A DNA stretch of 64,000 nt. Source: Streptomyces aidingensis. GTDB lineage: Bacteria > Actinomycetota > Actinomycetes > Streptomycetales > Streptomycetaceae. The stretch covers positions 62,001 through 126,000 of the forward strand of contig NZ_FOLM01000004.1 of NCBI RefSeq assembly GCF_900112355.1, written 5' to 3'. Of the stretch, positions 24,094 to 30,928 are shown piece by piece. The position numbers and the translations under genes were made by a program. Below the pieces are notes generated by a model. It was given only the letters and a program-made list of their open reading frames with translations, made no database searches and was not told the DNA's origin. How positions within the stretch are numbered: position 1 is the first letter of the stretch; the number at the start of each line of letters is the position of its first letter.

Positions 24094-24168
24094 GCCCGCC
24101 TAGCCCAACAGGTACGAGGCGCACGGCTTAGACCCGTGAGGTTCCCGGTTCGACTCCGGGGGCGGGCA
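24094..24168 (+). tRNA. Class-I tRNA with anticodon UAG (reads CUA)
   Basis: A 75-nt cloverleaf: acceptor GCCCGCC/GGCGGGC (7 perfect pairs), TA, D-arm GCC...GGC, anticodon stem CACGG/CCGTG around the 7-base loop CTTAGAC (U33, anticodon UAG at 34-36), variable loop AGGTT, T-stem CCCGG/CCGGG with TTCGACT, discriminator A, CCA not encoded. UAG decodes CUA (Leu), yet bacterial tRNA-Leu has a long variable arm and this one has five bases. Its charging identity is therefore uncertain. CTA codons, rare in high-GC hosts, occur in several element genes. Confidence 0.85.
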
Positions 24169-24185
24169 CTGAAACGGCGAGGGGG

Positions 24186-24209
24186 GAACATACTCACGTG
24201 AGTATGTTC
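24186..24209. promoter_or_regulatory. Perfect 24-bp palindrome, candidate operator
   Basis: The half-site GAACATACTCAC is followed immediately by its exact reverse complement. It lies between the tRNA and the HNH gene, ending 17 bases before the HNH start, and has no T-run after it. A repressor operator is more likely than a terminator. A strong RNA hairpin over the HNH leader is an alternative. Confidence 0.55.
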
Positions 24210-24226
24210 AACGGGTAGGGGGGTCT

Positions 24227-24559
24227 ATGCGTACGCGCTGCCTGGACTGTAGGGGGTGGGCTACTCACAAGGGCCGATGCGCTGAGCATCACGCGGCGTA
24301 CGAGCGTCGCCGGTCTGTGCAGTCTCACCGGAAGCGGCGTGCTGCTATCGCGCGGGGGAACAATGCGGCGGCTCGTCTGCGCCGACGAGTGCGCGCGGTT
24401 GGCGCGTGGTTCTGCGCTCATTGCGGCGGCTCGTTCGTCGCGTCGGCTGTTGAGGTAGACCACATCATTCCCTTTGCGCGCGGCGGGGAAGACGTTGACG
24501 GGAATGTTCAAGTCCTTTGCGTCTCGTGTCATCAGGCGAAGACGCGAAAGGACTTCTGA
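24227..24559 (+). CDS. HNH endonuclease-type protein
   Basis: A 110-residue protein. AGGGGGG precedes the ATG. An N-terminal zinc-like pair 'RCLDCRG' with 'CAEHH', a basic helix rich in Arg, then the HNH domain: 'WFCAHCGGSF', 'VEVDHIIPFARGGEDVDGN', 'LCVSCHQAKT'. The two CxxC pairs bind structural zinc, and His/Asn of the ββα-metal core are present. Such HNH proteins are common in actinophages, where some assist DNA packaging and others are homing or restriction nucleases. The role in this element is unknown. It is the only nuclease candidate besides the integrase. Confidence 0.8.
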   Translation: MRTRCLDCRGWATHKGRCAEHHAAYERRRSVQSHRKRRAAIARGNNAAARLRRRVRAVGAWFCAHCGGSFVASAVEVDHIIPFARGGEDVDGNVQVLCVSCHQAKTRKDF

Positions 24560-24732
24560 TTTCTTCCGTCTGCGTTTCGGAATTCATGCCGGGTGGGTAG
24601 GGGAAGGCGCGTCGAAAGTTCGGGGAATGTGGCTCTCAGCGATCCACGGGCATATTGCTTGCTCGCTGTCAGTTGCCAGATGTAACGTTCACGACTCAGG
24701 CACGAACGCCTGTTCGAGACAGGGGGCGGTAT

Positions 24733-25137
24733 ATGACCAGGAACGGAGCAACAACGACAACTACCAAGAAAAGCGGGGGAGTTGTGCCTACGGCGGAGAT
24801 CCGTACGAGCATCTTCACCCCTGTACGAGGCGGGCAACACTTCGAGTGGCACGAGTCGAAGCGCGTCCGGCGCGTCCGGGTGCACGTCTACTCAGAGCAA
24901 GAGCTGACGGCGGAGCTGGCCGCGCACGCACCCCGGGCGGCAATCCGGCTCGAAGACAGCCCCGCCGACTCGTTCCGGCTCACGGCGCACTGCCTTACCA
25001 CGGGGCGGCTCGTCGGAGAGTGGACATGGAAGCGAAGCGAAGAAACGGGCGCATGGCTGCCCGCAGAAACCCCCTGGGCCGTCTGGGACGACCGGCTCAG
25101 GGTCGAAGCCCTGGAGCGGCTACAGCGTGCCTCATGA
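24733..25137 (+). CDS. Hypothetical element protein of 134 residues
   Basis: The ATG at 24733 follows AGGGGGCGG and replaces a longer frame lacking a ribosome site. The protein starts with a Thr-rich segment (NGATTTTTKK), then a compact region with 'QHFEWHESKRVRRVRVHVYSE', 'FRLTAHCLTTGRLVGEWTW' and 'WDDRLRVEALERLQRAS'. I do not recognise the family. Its size and basic character would suit a DNA-binding protein such as an excision factor, but that is a guess. A strong terminator follows 80 bases downstream. Confidence 0.55.
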   Translation: MTRNGATTTTTKKSGGVVPTAEIRTSIFTPVRGGQHFEWHESKRVRRVRVHVYSEQELTAELAAHAPRAAIRLEDSPADSFRLTAHCLTTGRLVGEWTWKRSEETGAWLPAETPWAVWDDRLRVEALERLQRAS

Positions 25138-25218
25138 CGGCAGACCAGCGGGCTTACCGGCAGCCGCCGACCCGCAGACGACGGACCCTGACGAACACCT
25201 GAACCGCTTAGACGACGA

Positions 25219-25254
25219 AGCCCCGCCGGACAGCACAAGCCAACCGGCGGGGCT
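25219..25254 (+). terminator. Hairpin terminator
   Basis: An 11-bp perfect stem AGCCCCGCCGG/CCGGCGGGGCT with a 14-base loop, downstream of the 134-residue protein gene. No U-run follows, as is common in Streptomyces. Confidence 0.7.
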
Positions 25255-25372
25255 CAGCGTTTCTCACCCTCAGTAAACGATCACCCCGCAGCCGGCAAAC
25301 CGTGAATCGGGTCAGAAACGGACATGACCGGCACCGCGGGGTAGACGCAGAGTAACGACGGGCGGGTATCAG

Positions 25373-25408
25373 GAAGCCCCGCTACTCCGGGCGGAGCGAC
25401 GGGGCTTC
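25373..25408 (-). terminator. Hairpin terminator for the HTH/DUF397 operon
   Basis: GAAGCCCCG/CGGGGCTTC, a perfect 9-bp stem 30 bases past the DUF397 stop. With the hairpin at 25219 it insulates two converging transcripts. The 118 bases between them show no gene. Confidence 0.65.
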
Positions 25409-25437
25409 ACGGCTCGTCGTAACAGCAGGGGCAACCG

Positions 25438-25659
25438 TCAGCCGGACAGCTCCCCACGCTTGAGCGCGGACACGAAGTCGCCCCAGCCGTCCCCATCGAA
25501 GGCAAGCGCCGGACCGGCCGGTGCCTTGCTGTCCCGAACCAAGAACTCACCTGTGGCCCGTGCGTGGTCAGGAGCCCACTGCACACACTGGCCCCCCTGC
25601 CCGTCGCTGTACGTGCTGCTAACCCAGCGCATCGCGCGCGGGTTCGGCGTGCTGCTCAT
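25438..25659 (-). CDS. DUF397 domain protein
   Basis: A 73-residue protein. 'WVSSTYSDGQGGQCVQWAP', 'FLVRDSKAPAGPALAF' and 'GDFVSALKRGEL' are the DUF397 signature. In actinomycetes these small proteins are almost always encoded directly after an XRE-type HTH gene with a DUF5753 domain. The pair is described as regulator plus small partner, and is sometimes compared to toxin-antitoxin modules, with roles shown in development in some cases. Here its start overlaps the end of the HTH gene by 41 bases, so it is co-translated. Confidence 0.88.
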   Translation of the reverse strand: MSSTPNPRAMRWVSSTYSDGQGGQCVQWAPDHARATGEFLVRDSKAPAGPALAFDGDGWGDFVSALKRGELSG

Positions 25660-26479
25660 TCGCGTGTTCCTTCATGATCGAGTGGATAAGGCGCAGTGAC
25701 CGGGCCTCAGACTCAGCCGAAGCGCGTAGCCGCTCGTACGTGGCCGTCCAGTCTCGTACGGCCGTCGCGGAGTCGTTCACGTGCCCCTGCCCTGTCGTCT
25801 CTGAGTACAGGACCGTTGCCCCGTCGTCTTGCGTAAGCAGGGTAAACGGGAGTCCGGCCGCTGGGGCACCCGCTTTGAAGCGTAGGACTTGCAAGGAGAC
25901 GTGAGGGCTAGCCGCCATCGTCAGCAAGTGCTCAAGCTGTCCGACCATGACGGCAGGGCTGCCAACTTCCGCCCGCAAGACCGATTCGTGAAGGATTACC
26001 CAGAGAAGCGGGGGATTGTCACGTTCGAGTATTTCTTTACGTCGAAGCCGAAGCTCCACCCTGCGCTTGATCTGTGCATCCGTCTCGCGCGGGTGTGCTG
26101 CCCGGTAGACGGCTTCGGCGTACTCCGGAGTCTGTAGCGCGCCCATGACGAACGCGTTTGAGTAGTCCTCAACCTTCGCGGCCGTCTTCTCAAGTTCAAC
26201 GTACGGGATGAACCATTCGGGATGTCCTTGCTTACTCAGTTTCGCCCGGAGACGTACGTATACGCCCGGTGTGCCTGCTACCCGGTCCATGGCCGTCGCG
26301 AAGGCTTCTGAGGCAAGTACGGTGCCGTTCTCAACCTTGCTGACCTGCGCCTGTTGGTAGTGCAGTCTCTCAGCGAACTTCGGTTGAGACAGCCCCAGGG
26401 ACTCACGTAGCGCCTTCGCCTCCTCCCCGAAGTACGCGGCACCGTTCACGGGCTCCTGCGCCTCGTCGGCTTCGCTCAC
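25619..26479 (-). CDS. XRE-type HTH regulator with DUF5753 (Scr1-like)
   Basis: A 286-residue protein starting at GTG 26479 with GGGGAG eight bases upstream. The HTH is at about 20-75 ('LRESLGLSQPKFAERL', 'QAQVSKVENGTV'). The DUF5753 domain follows from about 95 ('WFIPYVELEKTA', 'QTPEYAEAVYRA', 'EHLLTMAASPHVSLQVL', 'VLYSETTGQGHVND'). It is divergent from the small-gene run leading to the RiPP module, so it probably controls that promoter region (26480-26624) and itself. At least three CTA codons (complement of bases 25883, 26135 and 26408) are present, matching the element's tRNA. Confidence 0.88.
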   Translation of the reverse strand: MSEADEAQEPVNGAAYFGEEAKALRESLGLSQPKFAERLHYQQAQVSKVENGTVLASEAFATAMDRVAGTPGVYVRLRAKLSKQGHPEWFIPYVELEKTAAKVEDYSNAFVMGALQTPEYAEAVYRAAHPRETDAQIKRRVELRLRRKEILERDNPPLLWVILHESVLRAEVGSPAVMVGQLEHLLTMAASPHVSLQVLRFKAGAPAAGLPFTLLTQDDGATVLYSETTGQGHVNDSATAVRDWTATYERLRASAESEARSLRLIHSIMKEHANEQHAEPARDALG

Positions 26480-26624
26480 GTGTTCAACTCCCCGCTATTC
26501 CACTTCCGTTGGAATGACGCCAGACCTGTTGAGAGTACGTCCCCCTGGTGATGCTCGGAGTACACAACGTAAGTACCCGCCCCACGCGAGGGACGAACGA
26601 CCAACGGCACACGGAGAGTCAGCC

Positions 26625-26870
26625 ATGACGACGGCAGGCAGGCGGCAGACGGCAGCCGAGAAGATCAGAGACGCGGAGTCGGCGCGTGACGAGCTGGCCG
26701 ACGCGCTCAAGGCGGCTGGGGTGAGCCTGCCGTCCCTGGGGCTGGACGGACCGTCGTGCACCGGTCCTGACCCGCTGGCGTTGATCGAGCTGGGCCGCTG
26801 CAACATCGCGACCGCCCGCGCACTGGCCGCCGCTCTCCGGGCCAACGGAGCCACGGGGGCGGAGCGGTGA
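26625..26870 (+). CDS. Small unknown protein, first gene of the RiPP-side operon
   Basis: An 81-residue protein. ATG 26625 follows GGAGAG. It is helical and acidic at first (AAEKIRDAESARDELADALK), then 'LGLDGPSCTGPDPLALIELGRCNIATARALAAALR'. No membrane segment. Similar short proteins sit between HTH/DUF397 pairs and DUF7848 genes in streptomycetes, but no function is known. Its stop overlaps the next start (GTGA). Confidence 0.65.
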   Translation: MTTAGRRQTAAEKIRDAESARDELADALKAAGVSLPSLGLDGPSCTGPDPLALIELGRCNIATARALAAALRANGATGAER

Positions 26871-27016
26871 GCGCCGAATCCCCGGAGCCGCCCAACGAGC
26901 CCCAGGGGCAGCCCAGCGGGCAGGAAGGGCAGCCGACCGGGGACGAGCTGACCGACCGGCTTACGAAGCTGGGGGAACAGATCACGGCGCACCTGGAAGG
27001 GCTGAGGAAGAAGTGA
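26867..27016 (+). CDS. 49-residue Pro/Gln/Gly-rich coupled protein
   Basis: GTG 26867 overlaps the previous stop, and its own TGA overlaps the next GTG. The first half is low complexity (NEPQGQPSGQEGQ); the second is a short charged helix (LTDRLTKLGEQITAHLEGLRKK). Coupling on both sides supports real translation. Function unknown. Confidence 0.55.
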   Translation: MSAESPEPPNEPQGQPSGQEGQPTGDELTDRLTKLGEQITAHLEGLRKK

Positions 27017-27300
27017 CCCGCGAGAGCTACGCCTTCCGGCGCTTCCGCGTCCAGGCCGACGAGGAGCCGGACGCCGAAACCATCACGGCCACGATGCAAT
27101 GCGCCGTGTGCGGGCAGACCGGACCCACGGTCGAAGCGACGAAGGAACGAACCCCGGAAGCTCAGGGGAAAGCGGCACTCGAAGCCCAGAAGGTTGCCGC
27201 CTCATGGGTGGAGACTCACCAAAAGGACGAGCGCGAACACTTCACGTTCCGGCTCATGGTGGGGCTGCCCTACCGGCTCGTTCCGGGAGAGTGGCAATGA
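27013..27300 (+). CDS. DUF7848-type small protein
   Basis: A 95-residue protein with GTG start coupled to the preceding gene. 'YAFRRFRVQADEEP', a CxxC in 'MQCAVCGQTGP', and 'VASWVETHQKDEREHFTFRL' fit the small Streptomyces family now named DUF7848, which recurs next to Scr1-type HTH regulators. The CxxC plus His residues might bind zinc. No function is established. The stop overlaps the next ATG (ATGA). Confidence 0.72.
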   Translation: MTRESYAFRRFRVQADEEPDAETITATMQCAVCGQTGPTVEATKERTPEAQGKAALEAQKVAASWVETHQKDEREHFTFRLMVGLPYRLVPGEWQ

Positions 27301-27740
27301 CGCTCTTCGTAGACGGCTATTGGTGCGAAGTCGTAGCCCGGAGCCCCGAAGCATCCGGGGAATGGTTTCTCAGCGGCTACCGGGCAAACTCCCCCCGCCT
27401 TGCCGTCCGTTGGCTTCGCGGACAAGCCGCACGCCTTGCCAACGCGCTTGACCCGAAACCCGGTATCGGCCCTATCCCGCCGGAATGCCTTTGGGAAATC
27501 GGCCCGTCCAGTCCCAACCCCGGGCGGATCTTCCGCGAATGGATGGAAGACTTCCGATACCAGGGAACGCAAATGGAGACTTTAGCGGCCGGTCGCCCGA
27601 TTAGCGTGAATGCCGGGGGACCGGACAGGATCTTTGGATTCTGTGACGCGGACGTTTTCTATTCGCTGTCCGCGCGCCCCATTGCCGTTGACTTCGTGAC
27701 CGACTGGAGGTTAAGCGAACTCAGCCACGCGGCAGCCTAA
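27297..27740 (+). CDS. Unknown 147-residue protein with two TTA codons
   Basis: The ATG is coupled to the DUF7848 gene. The protein is soluble with several Trp residues (VDGYWCEVVAR, EWFLSGYRANSP, CLWEIGPSSP, FVTDWRLSELSH). I do not recognise the family. Two in-frame TTA codons, at 27582 and 27711, are notable: in Streptomyces TTA is read by the developmentally regulated bldA tRNA, so full translation may be confined to late growth. It is the last gene before the hairpin and the RiPP precursor. Confidence 0.65.
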   Translation: MTLFVDGYWCEVVARSPEASGEWFLSGYRANSPRLAVRWLRGQAARLANALDPKPGIGPIPPECLWEIGPSSPNPGRIFREWMEDFRYQGTQMETLAAGRPISVNAGGPDRIFGFCDADVFYSLSARPIAVDFVTDWRLSELSHAAA

Positions 27741-27816
27741 AGACTCCCGCCCCCGCCGGGGAAGACATGTTTCCATCCCCCATGGCGGCAAGCCCCCAGC
27801 CGGGGCGGGTCACGCT

Positions 27817-27860
27817 CCGCCCCTGTCGGCGGAAAGAGGACAGCACGGCGACAGGGGCGG
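27817..27860 (+). terminator. Strong hairpin between the small-gene run and the RiPP precursor
   Basis: A 12-bp perfect stem CCGCCCCTGTCG/CGACAGGGGCGG with a 20-base loop, 45 bases before the precursor start. It could be a partial terminator, an RNA-processing or stabilising structure that sets precursor level apart from upstream genes, or part of a 5' leader. No U-run follows. Confidence 0.55.
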
Positions 27861-27904
27861 GAAGTAGAGCACCACACAACGAGAAACACGGAGGATTACC
27901 AGAA

Positions 27905-28132
27905 ATGAGCACCGCAACCGCAACACCTTTCGGTCTCCGGCATCTCGTCTCCCCGCCGGAGAACACCTACGAGGCTCCCGTCATGTCCTACAGTGACGCG
28001 CTTCAGATGAACGTCAGCGCTCAGGGCAACCCGTGGCACGCGCTCACGGCGGAAGCGCCGGAGACTCAGACGGAGACCAGCAACGGGGACGGCTCCGCCC
28101 CGGGCTCCGACAGCGGAACCGACCTGTACTGA
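27905..28132 (+). CDS. tgmA: ATP-grasp-modified RiPP precursor peptide
   Basis: A 75-residue precursor behind GGAGG. The leader holds 'TPFGLRHL' (residues 7-14), which fits the PFGLR-type recognition motif of this precursor family, then 'MSYSDALQMN'. The C-terminal 25 residues are dominated by Thr, Ser, Glu, Asp and Gly ('APETQTETSNGDGS', then GSDSGTDLY). These supply side-chain acids and hydroxyls that graspetide maturases join as esters or amides. The maturase gene starts two bases after the stop. Which residues are joined, and whether the leader is removed, cannot be read. The symbol follows the three-gene model naming (tgmA/B/C) as I recall it. Confidence 0.85.
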   Translation: MSTATATPFGLRHLVSPPENTYEAPVMSYSDALQMNVSAQGNPWHALTAEAPETQTETSNGDGSAPGSDSGTDLY

Positions 28133-28133
28133 C

Positions 28134-29081
28134 ATGGCCGCAATCCTCATCCTGACGGGCCGTGATGACTTGACGGCTGACGCTGTGGTTGAGGAGCTGG
28201 CAAAGCGCGGTGAGAACGTCGTCAGGTTCGACACTGCCGACTTTCCTACTGCCGCCCGTCTGGCCGTTTCCCTCACGGGGGACGGCTGGACGGGCACTCT
28301 CGCCAACTCCCGTGCGCTCCGCCTGGAATCTGTGAAATCCGTTTGGTGGAGACGCCCCAATGAGTTCCGCACGCCCGACGAATGGCCCGGCCATGCTCGG
28401 GCGCTTGCCATATCCGAAGCCCGCTCCGGGCTCCTCGGGGTTCTCGGCTCGTTGCCCGTCCGCTGGATTAACCACCCGGCCAACGATGCCGCCGCGAACT
28501 ACAAACCCCGACAATTGGCCGTAGCCGCCCGCTCCGGCCTGGACGTGCCGCGAACCGTCATCACGTCCGACCCTGAACACGCCCGGGAATTCATCGGCTC
28601 CGGCCGCGTGATCTACAAGGGGCTAGGCGGCGGAGTCCTCGGGTCAGAAGGGAAGCGGAAGTTCCTACCCGTCTCGCTCGTCTCCGCCGACGAGGTAGAC
28701 GACGGAGTGACCGCAACAGCTCACCTCTTCCAAGAGAACGTAGAAAAGGCGTACGAGGTGCGTCTTACCGTAATCGGTGACCGAATGTTCCCCGTGGCCA
28801 TTCACGCGGGCAGCGAAGCAGCCAAACTAGACTGGCGCACCGATTACCGCTCACTCACGTACAAGCCGGTTGAACTCCCGGAGGAAGTCAGGAAGGGGGT
28901 CCGGCGACTCATGGACGAACTGAACTTGTACTTCGGGGCGCTGGACTTCGCCGTAACCCCTGACGGACGCTGGCAGTTCTTTGAAGTAAATCCCAACGGG
29001 CAATGGCACTGGATCGCAGTAAAGGCGGGAATCCCGCTCGTCGAAGCCATGGCCGACGCACTACAAGGAGAGTCCCAATGA
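28134..29081 (+). CDS. tgmB: ATP-grasp ribosomal peptide maturase
   Basis: A RimK/MvdD-like ligase of 315 residues that activates side-chain carboxylates with ATP and forms ester or amide rings in the precursor. The N-terminal domain is 'AAILILTGRDDLTADAVV' and 'VWWRRPNEF'. 'RWINHPANDAAANYKPRQL' is typical of the maturase group. ATP-binding lysine lies in 'GRVIYKGLGGG', 'LFQENVEKAYEVRLTVIGD' holds the adenine-side Glu, and the Mg site is 'DFAVTPDG' with 'FFEVNPNGQW'. It has four CTA codons (28623, 28665, 28827, 29061), matching the element's UAG tRNA. The stop overlaps the methyltransferase start. Confidence 0.92.
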   Translation: MAAILILTGRDDLTADAVVEELAKRGENVVRFDTADFPTAARLAVSLTGDGWTGTLANSRALRLESVKSVWWRRPNEFRTPDEWPGHARALAISEARSGLLGVLGSLPVRWINHPANDAAANYKPRQLAVAARSGLDVPRTVITSDPEHAREFIGSGRVIYKGLGGGVLGSEGKRKFLPVSLVSADEVDDGVTATAHLFQENVEKAYEVRLTVIGDRMFPVAIHAGSEAAKLDWRTDYRSLTYKPVELPEEVRKGVRRLMDELNLYFGALDFAVTPDGRWQFFEVNPNGQWHWIAVKAGIPLVEAMADALQGESQ

Positions 29082-30238
29082 CCAACCCCGAAGCGTGGAC
29101 CGACGCGGCAACGGCGCTTGCCGACAAGGTGACCGCGAACGCTACCGAGTGGCGAGACGCCGTAAGCGCCACTCCTCGTCACGTTCTCGTTCCCCGTTGG
29201 TGGGAGCGGATTCCCAACAGCCCCGCCGAAGCGTGGGAAATGGTCGCGCCGGACTTCGCGTCGAAGGCTCATCTCTCAGCCGCCTACAGTGACGCAACTC
29301 TCGTGACCCGTGTTGGCCCGACGCACGCCGACGAAGCCCAGCCGGACGAGAAGCCGACCGGTAGTCCAACTTCCTCGTCCACCCTGCCGGGGCTCATTGT
29401 GTCCATGCTTCACCGGCTGGACGCGCGCCCCGGACACAAGGTGTTGGACGTAGGTACCGGCTCCGGCTACTCCGCCGCTCTCATGGGACGCCGACTCGGA
29501 GACGAGAACGTGACGAGCGTGGACGTTGACAGCTACCTAGTCCAGGCTGCCCGCGCTCGTCTCGCTGAGTTCGGCAGGAATCCGCGCATGGAAGCTATCG
29601 ACGCAACCGGGGAACTCCCGGAGTCGGGATATGACCGCATCATGGCGACGGTTTCCGTCCGGCCGGTCCCGAAGACATGGCTCCGCGCGCTCCGCCCCGG
29701 GGGACGGCTCGTCACCACCATTGCCCATACGGCGCTTCTCATCACTGCCGACATGGGAGACGACGGCATTGCACGGGGCAGCGTCCAGCCGGACCCTGCA
29801 ACGTTCATGGAAACCCGGCAGGAAGCCGACTATCCCCCGAAGCTGAACGAGGTCTTCGCCACTGCCCGCGAAGACGAGGGGGACGAGGTTCGGGCGGCAG
29901 ACGGACCTATCCCGGATCTCTGGCAGGAATGGCCCCTTCGGTGGCTCTTCGAACTCGATACTCCGGGAATCGAAACCCGCGCAGCCGTGTACCCGGACGG
30001 GAAGCGTTGTGTCTGGCTTCTCTCCGCTGACGGCTCATGGTCGCGCTCCGAACAGCCGGAGTCCGGATCGGGCACCGTTCATCAGGGCGGGGCTCGTCGT
30101 CTCTGGGATGACCTAGAGCGCGTCCGCCGGAAGTGGGAAGAGGGAAACCGCTTCTCGCTGCACTCCATGACTGCCGAACTGTCGGCGGACGGCTCTCACC
30201 TCGTCGCACCCGGCGGAGCATGGCGATTCGCAATCTGA
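29078..30238 (+). CDS. tgmC: PIMT-like methyltransferase of the ATP-grasp peptide system
   Basis: A 386-residue protein starting at ATG 29078, overlapping the maturase stop. The SAM-binding motif 'VLDVGTGSGYSAALMGRRL' closely resembles protein L-isoaspartate O-methyltransferase, as do 'VTSVDVDSYLV' and 'RIMATVSVRPVP'. The 170-residue C-terminal extension is specific to peptide-maturation members. PIMT homologues in other graspetide clusters methylate an Asp in the ring and lead to aspartimide. The same chemistry is inferred here; the Asp residues in 'NGDGS' and 'GSDSGTD' of the precursor are candidate sites. CTA codons lie at 29537 and 30113. Confidence 0.9.
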   Translation: MTNPEAWTDAATALADKVTANATEWRDAVSATPRHVLVPRWWERIPNSPAEAWEMVAPDFASKAHLSAAYSDATLVTRVGPTHADEAQPDEKPTGSPTSSSTLPGLIVSMLHRLDARPGHKVLDVGTGSGYSAALMGRRLGDENVTSVDVDSYLVQAARARLAEFGRNPRMEAIDATGELPESGYDRIMATVSVRPVPKTWLRALRPGGRLVTTIAHTALLITADMGDDGIARGSVQPDPATFMETRQEADYPPKLNEVFATAREDEGDEVRAADGPIPDLWQEWPLRWLFELDTPGIETRAAVYPDGKRCVWLLSADGSWSRSEQPESGSGTVHQGGARRLWDDLERVRRKWEEGNRFSLHSMTAELSADGSHLVAPGGAWRFAI

Positions 30239-30256
30239 CGGCTTCAACTCCCGGGC

Positions 30257-30327
30257 GGTTGTGCCGTGTTAGCCTCGCGGCACAACCGAACAAAGAACCC
30301 CGGCGGGTGCTGGTAACACCCCCGGGG
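30257..30327 (+). terminator. Two consecutive hairpins ending the RiPP operon
   Basis: The first is GGTTGTGCCG/CGGCACAACC (30257-30287), a 10-bp perfect stem. The second (30298-30327) is CCCCGG/CCGGGG continued by GGGTG/CACCC across one mismatch. Together they lie 18-89 bases after the methyltransferase stop. Confidence 0.75.
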
Positions 30328-30364
30328 CCATGGCCACCAGTGATCCCTAGGAAGGACTGGCGAC

Positions 30365-30808
30365 GTGCGCCACTCTATCGCGCACGCCTTCGCGGCGTGC
30401 ATCCGTGCTCTTCTGTCCCTCATCCTCCCCGCGTCCGGCCAGCGACGCCGGGCCGACGAGGAGCCGCCCACGCCGACGCGTGAGCCCCTGGACGAGCCGA
30501 CCCTTACCCTTGCCGCCCCTGAGCCCCTGGACGAGCCGGAGAACGCCGACGAGCCGCCCCGGAGCCCCTTCACCCATCGGAGCCCGTACGCCGCTGAGAA
30601 CGCCGCAGAAACCGTCTTCGAAGACGAGACCAACCCCGTCCGCTGGTATGTCGTGATCGCTCAGTCTGCCGCGTGGCTGGAACGGGTGAAGGCAGAACGC
30701 CGGGCTCAGGAAGAGCGGCGGAGCGTGCTCCTTCTCGCGCTGGACGGAATCGACACCGGGCCGGACGTGATTCACGGCGTACGCGTCCCCATGGCGGCAG
30801 CCGGGTAA
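30365..30808 (+). CDS. Unknown acidic Pro-rich protein at the element's right end
   Basis: A 147-residue protein starting at GTG 30365 behind AGGAAGG. It opens with a short amphipathic or hydrophobic stretch (HSIAHAFAACIRALLSLIL), which might be a membrane anchor. An acidic Pro-rich region follows with a repeated 'EPLDEP' unit (twice), then a helix 'WYVVIAQSAAWLERVKAERR' and the end 'IDTGPDVIHGVRVPMAAAG'. No family recognised. It has its own leader after the double terminator, so it may be transcribed apart from the RiPP genes. Confidence 0.6.
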   Translation: MRHSIAHAFAACIRALLSLILPASGQRRRADEEPPTPTREPLDEPTLTLAAPEPLDEPENADEPPRSPFTHRSPYAAENAAETVFEDETNPVRWYVVIAQSAAWLERVKAERRAQEERRSVLLLALDGIDTGPDVIHGVRVPMAAAG

Positions 30809-30832
30809 CCCCTCGTCGGCAGCCCACAGACG

Positions 30833-30872
30833 AAGCCCCGTCTACCGCTCACCCCCAGCGGAGACGGGGCTT
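30833..30872 (+). terminator. Hairpin terminator at the element's right end
   Basis: AAGCCCCGTCT/AGACGGGGCTT, an 11-bp perfect stem extended inward by CCGCT/AGCGG. It ends the last element gene 25 bases after its stop and shields the interrupted host gene. Confidence 0.78.
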
Positions 30873-30928
30873 CTCGCTGCCCGCTGACGTGCGGTTCTGC
30901 CTCAACCCCTGAGCCTGCCTGTACTGTT

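Noticed and set aside
24094..24168. Element tRNA read as an amber suppressor
   Set aside because: Amber suppression needs anticodon CUA; the loop places UAG at 34-36, which reads the sense codon CUA.
24474..25202. 242-codon frame overlapping the HNH gene and the 134-residue protein gene
   Set aside because: It overlaps two better-supported genes out of frame and lacks a ribosome site and codon bias.
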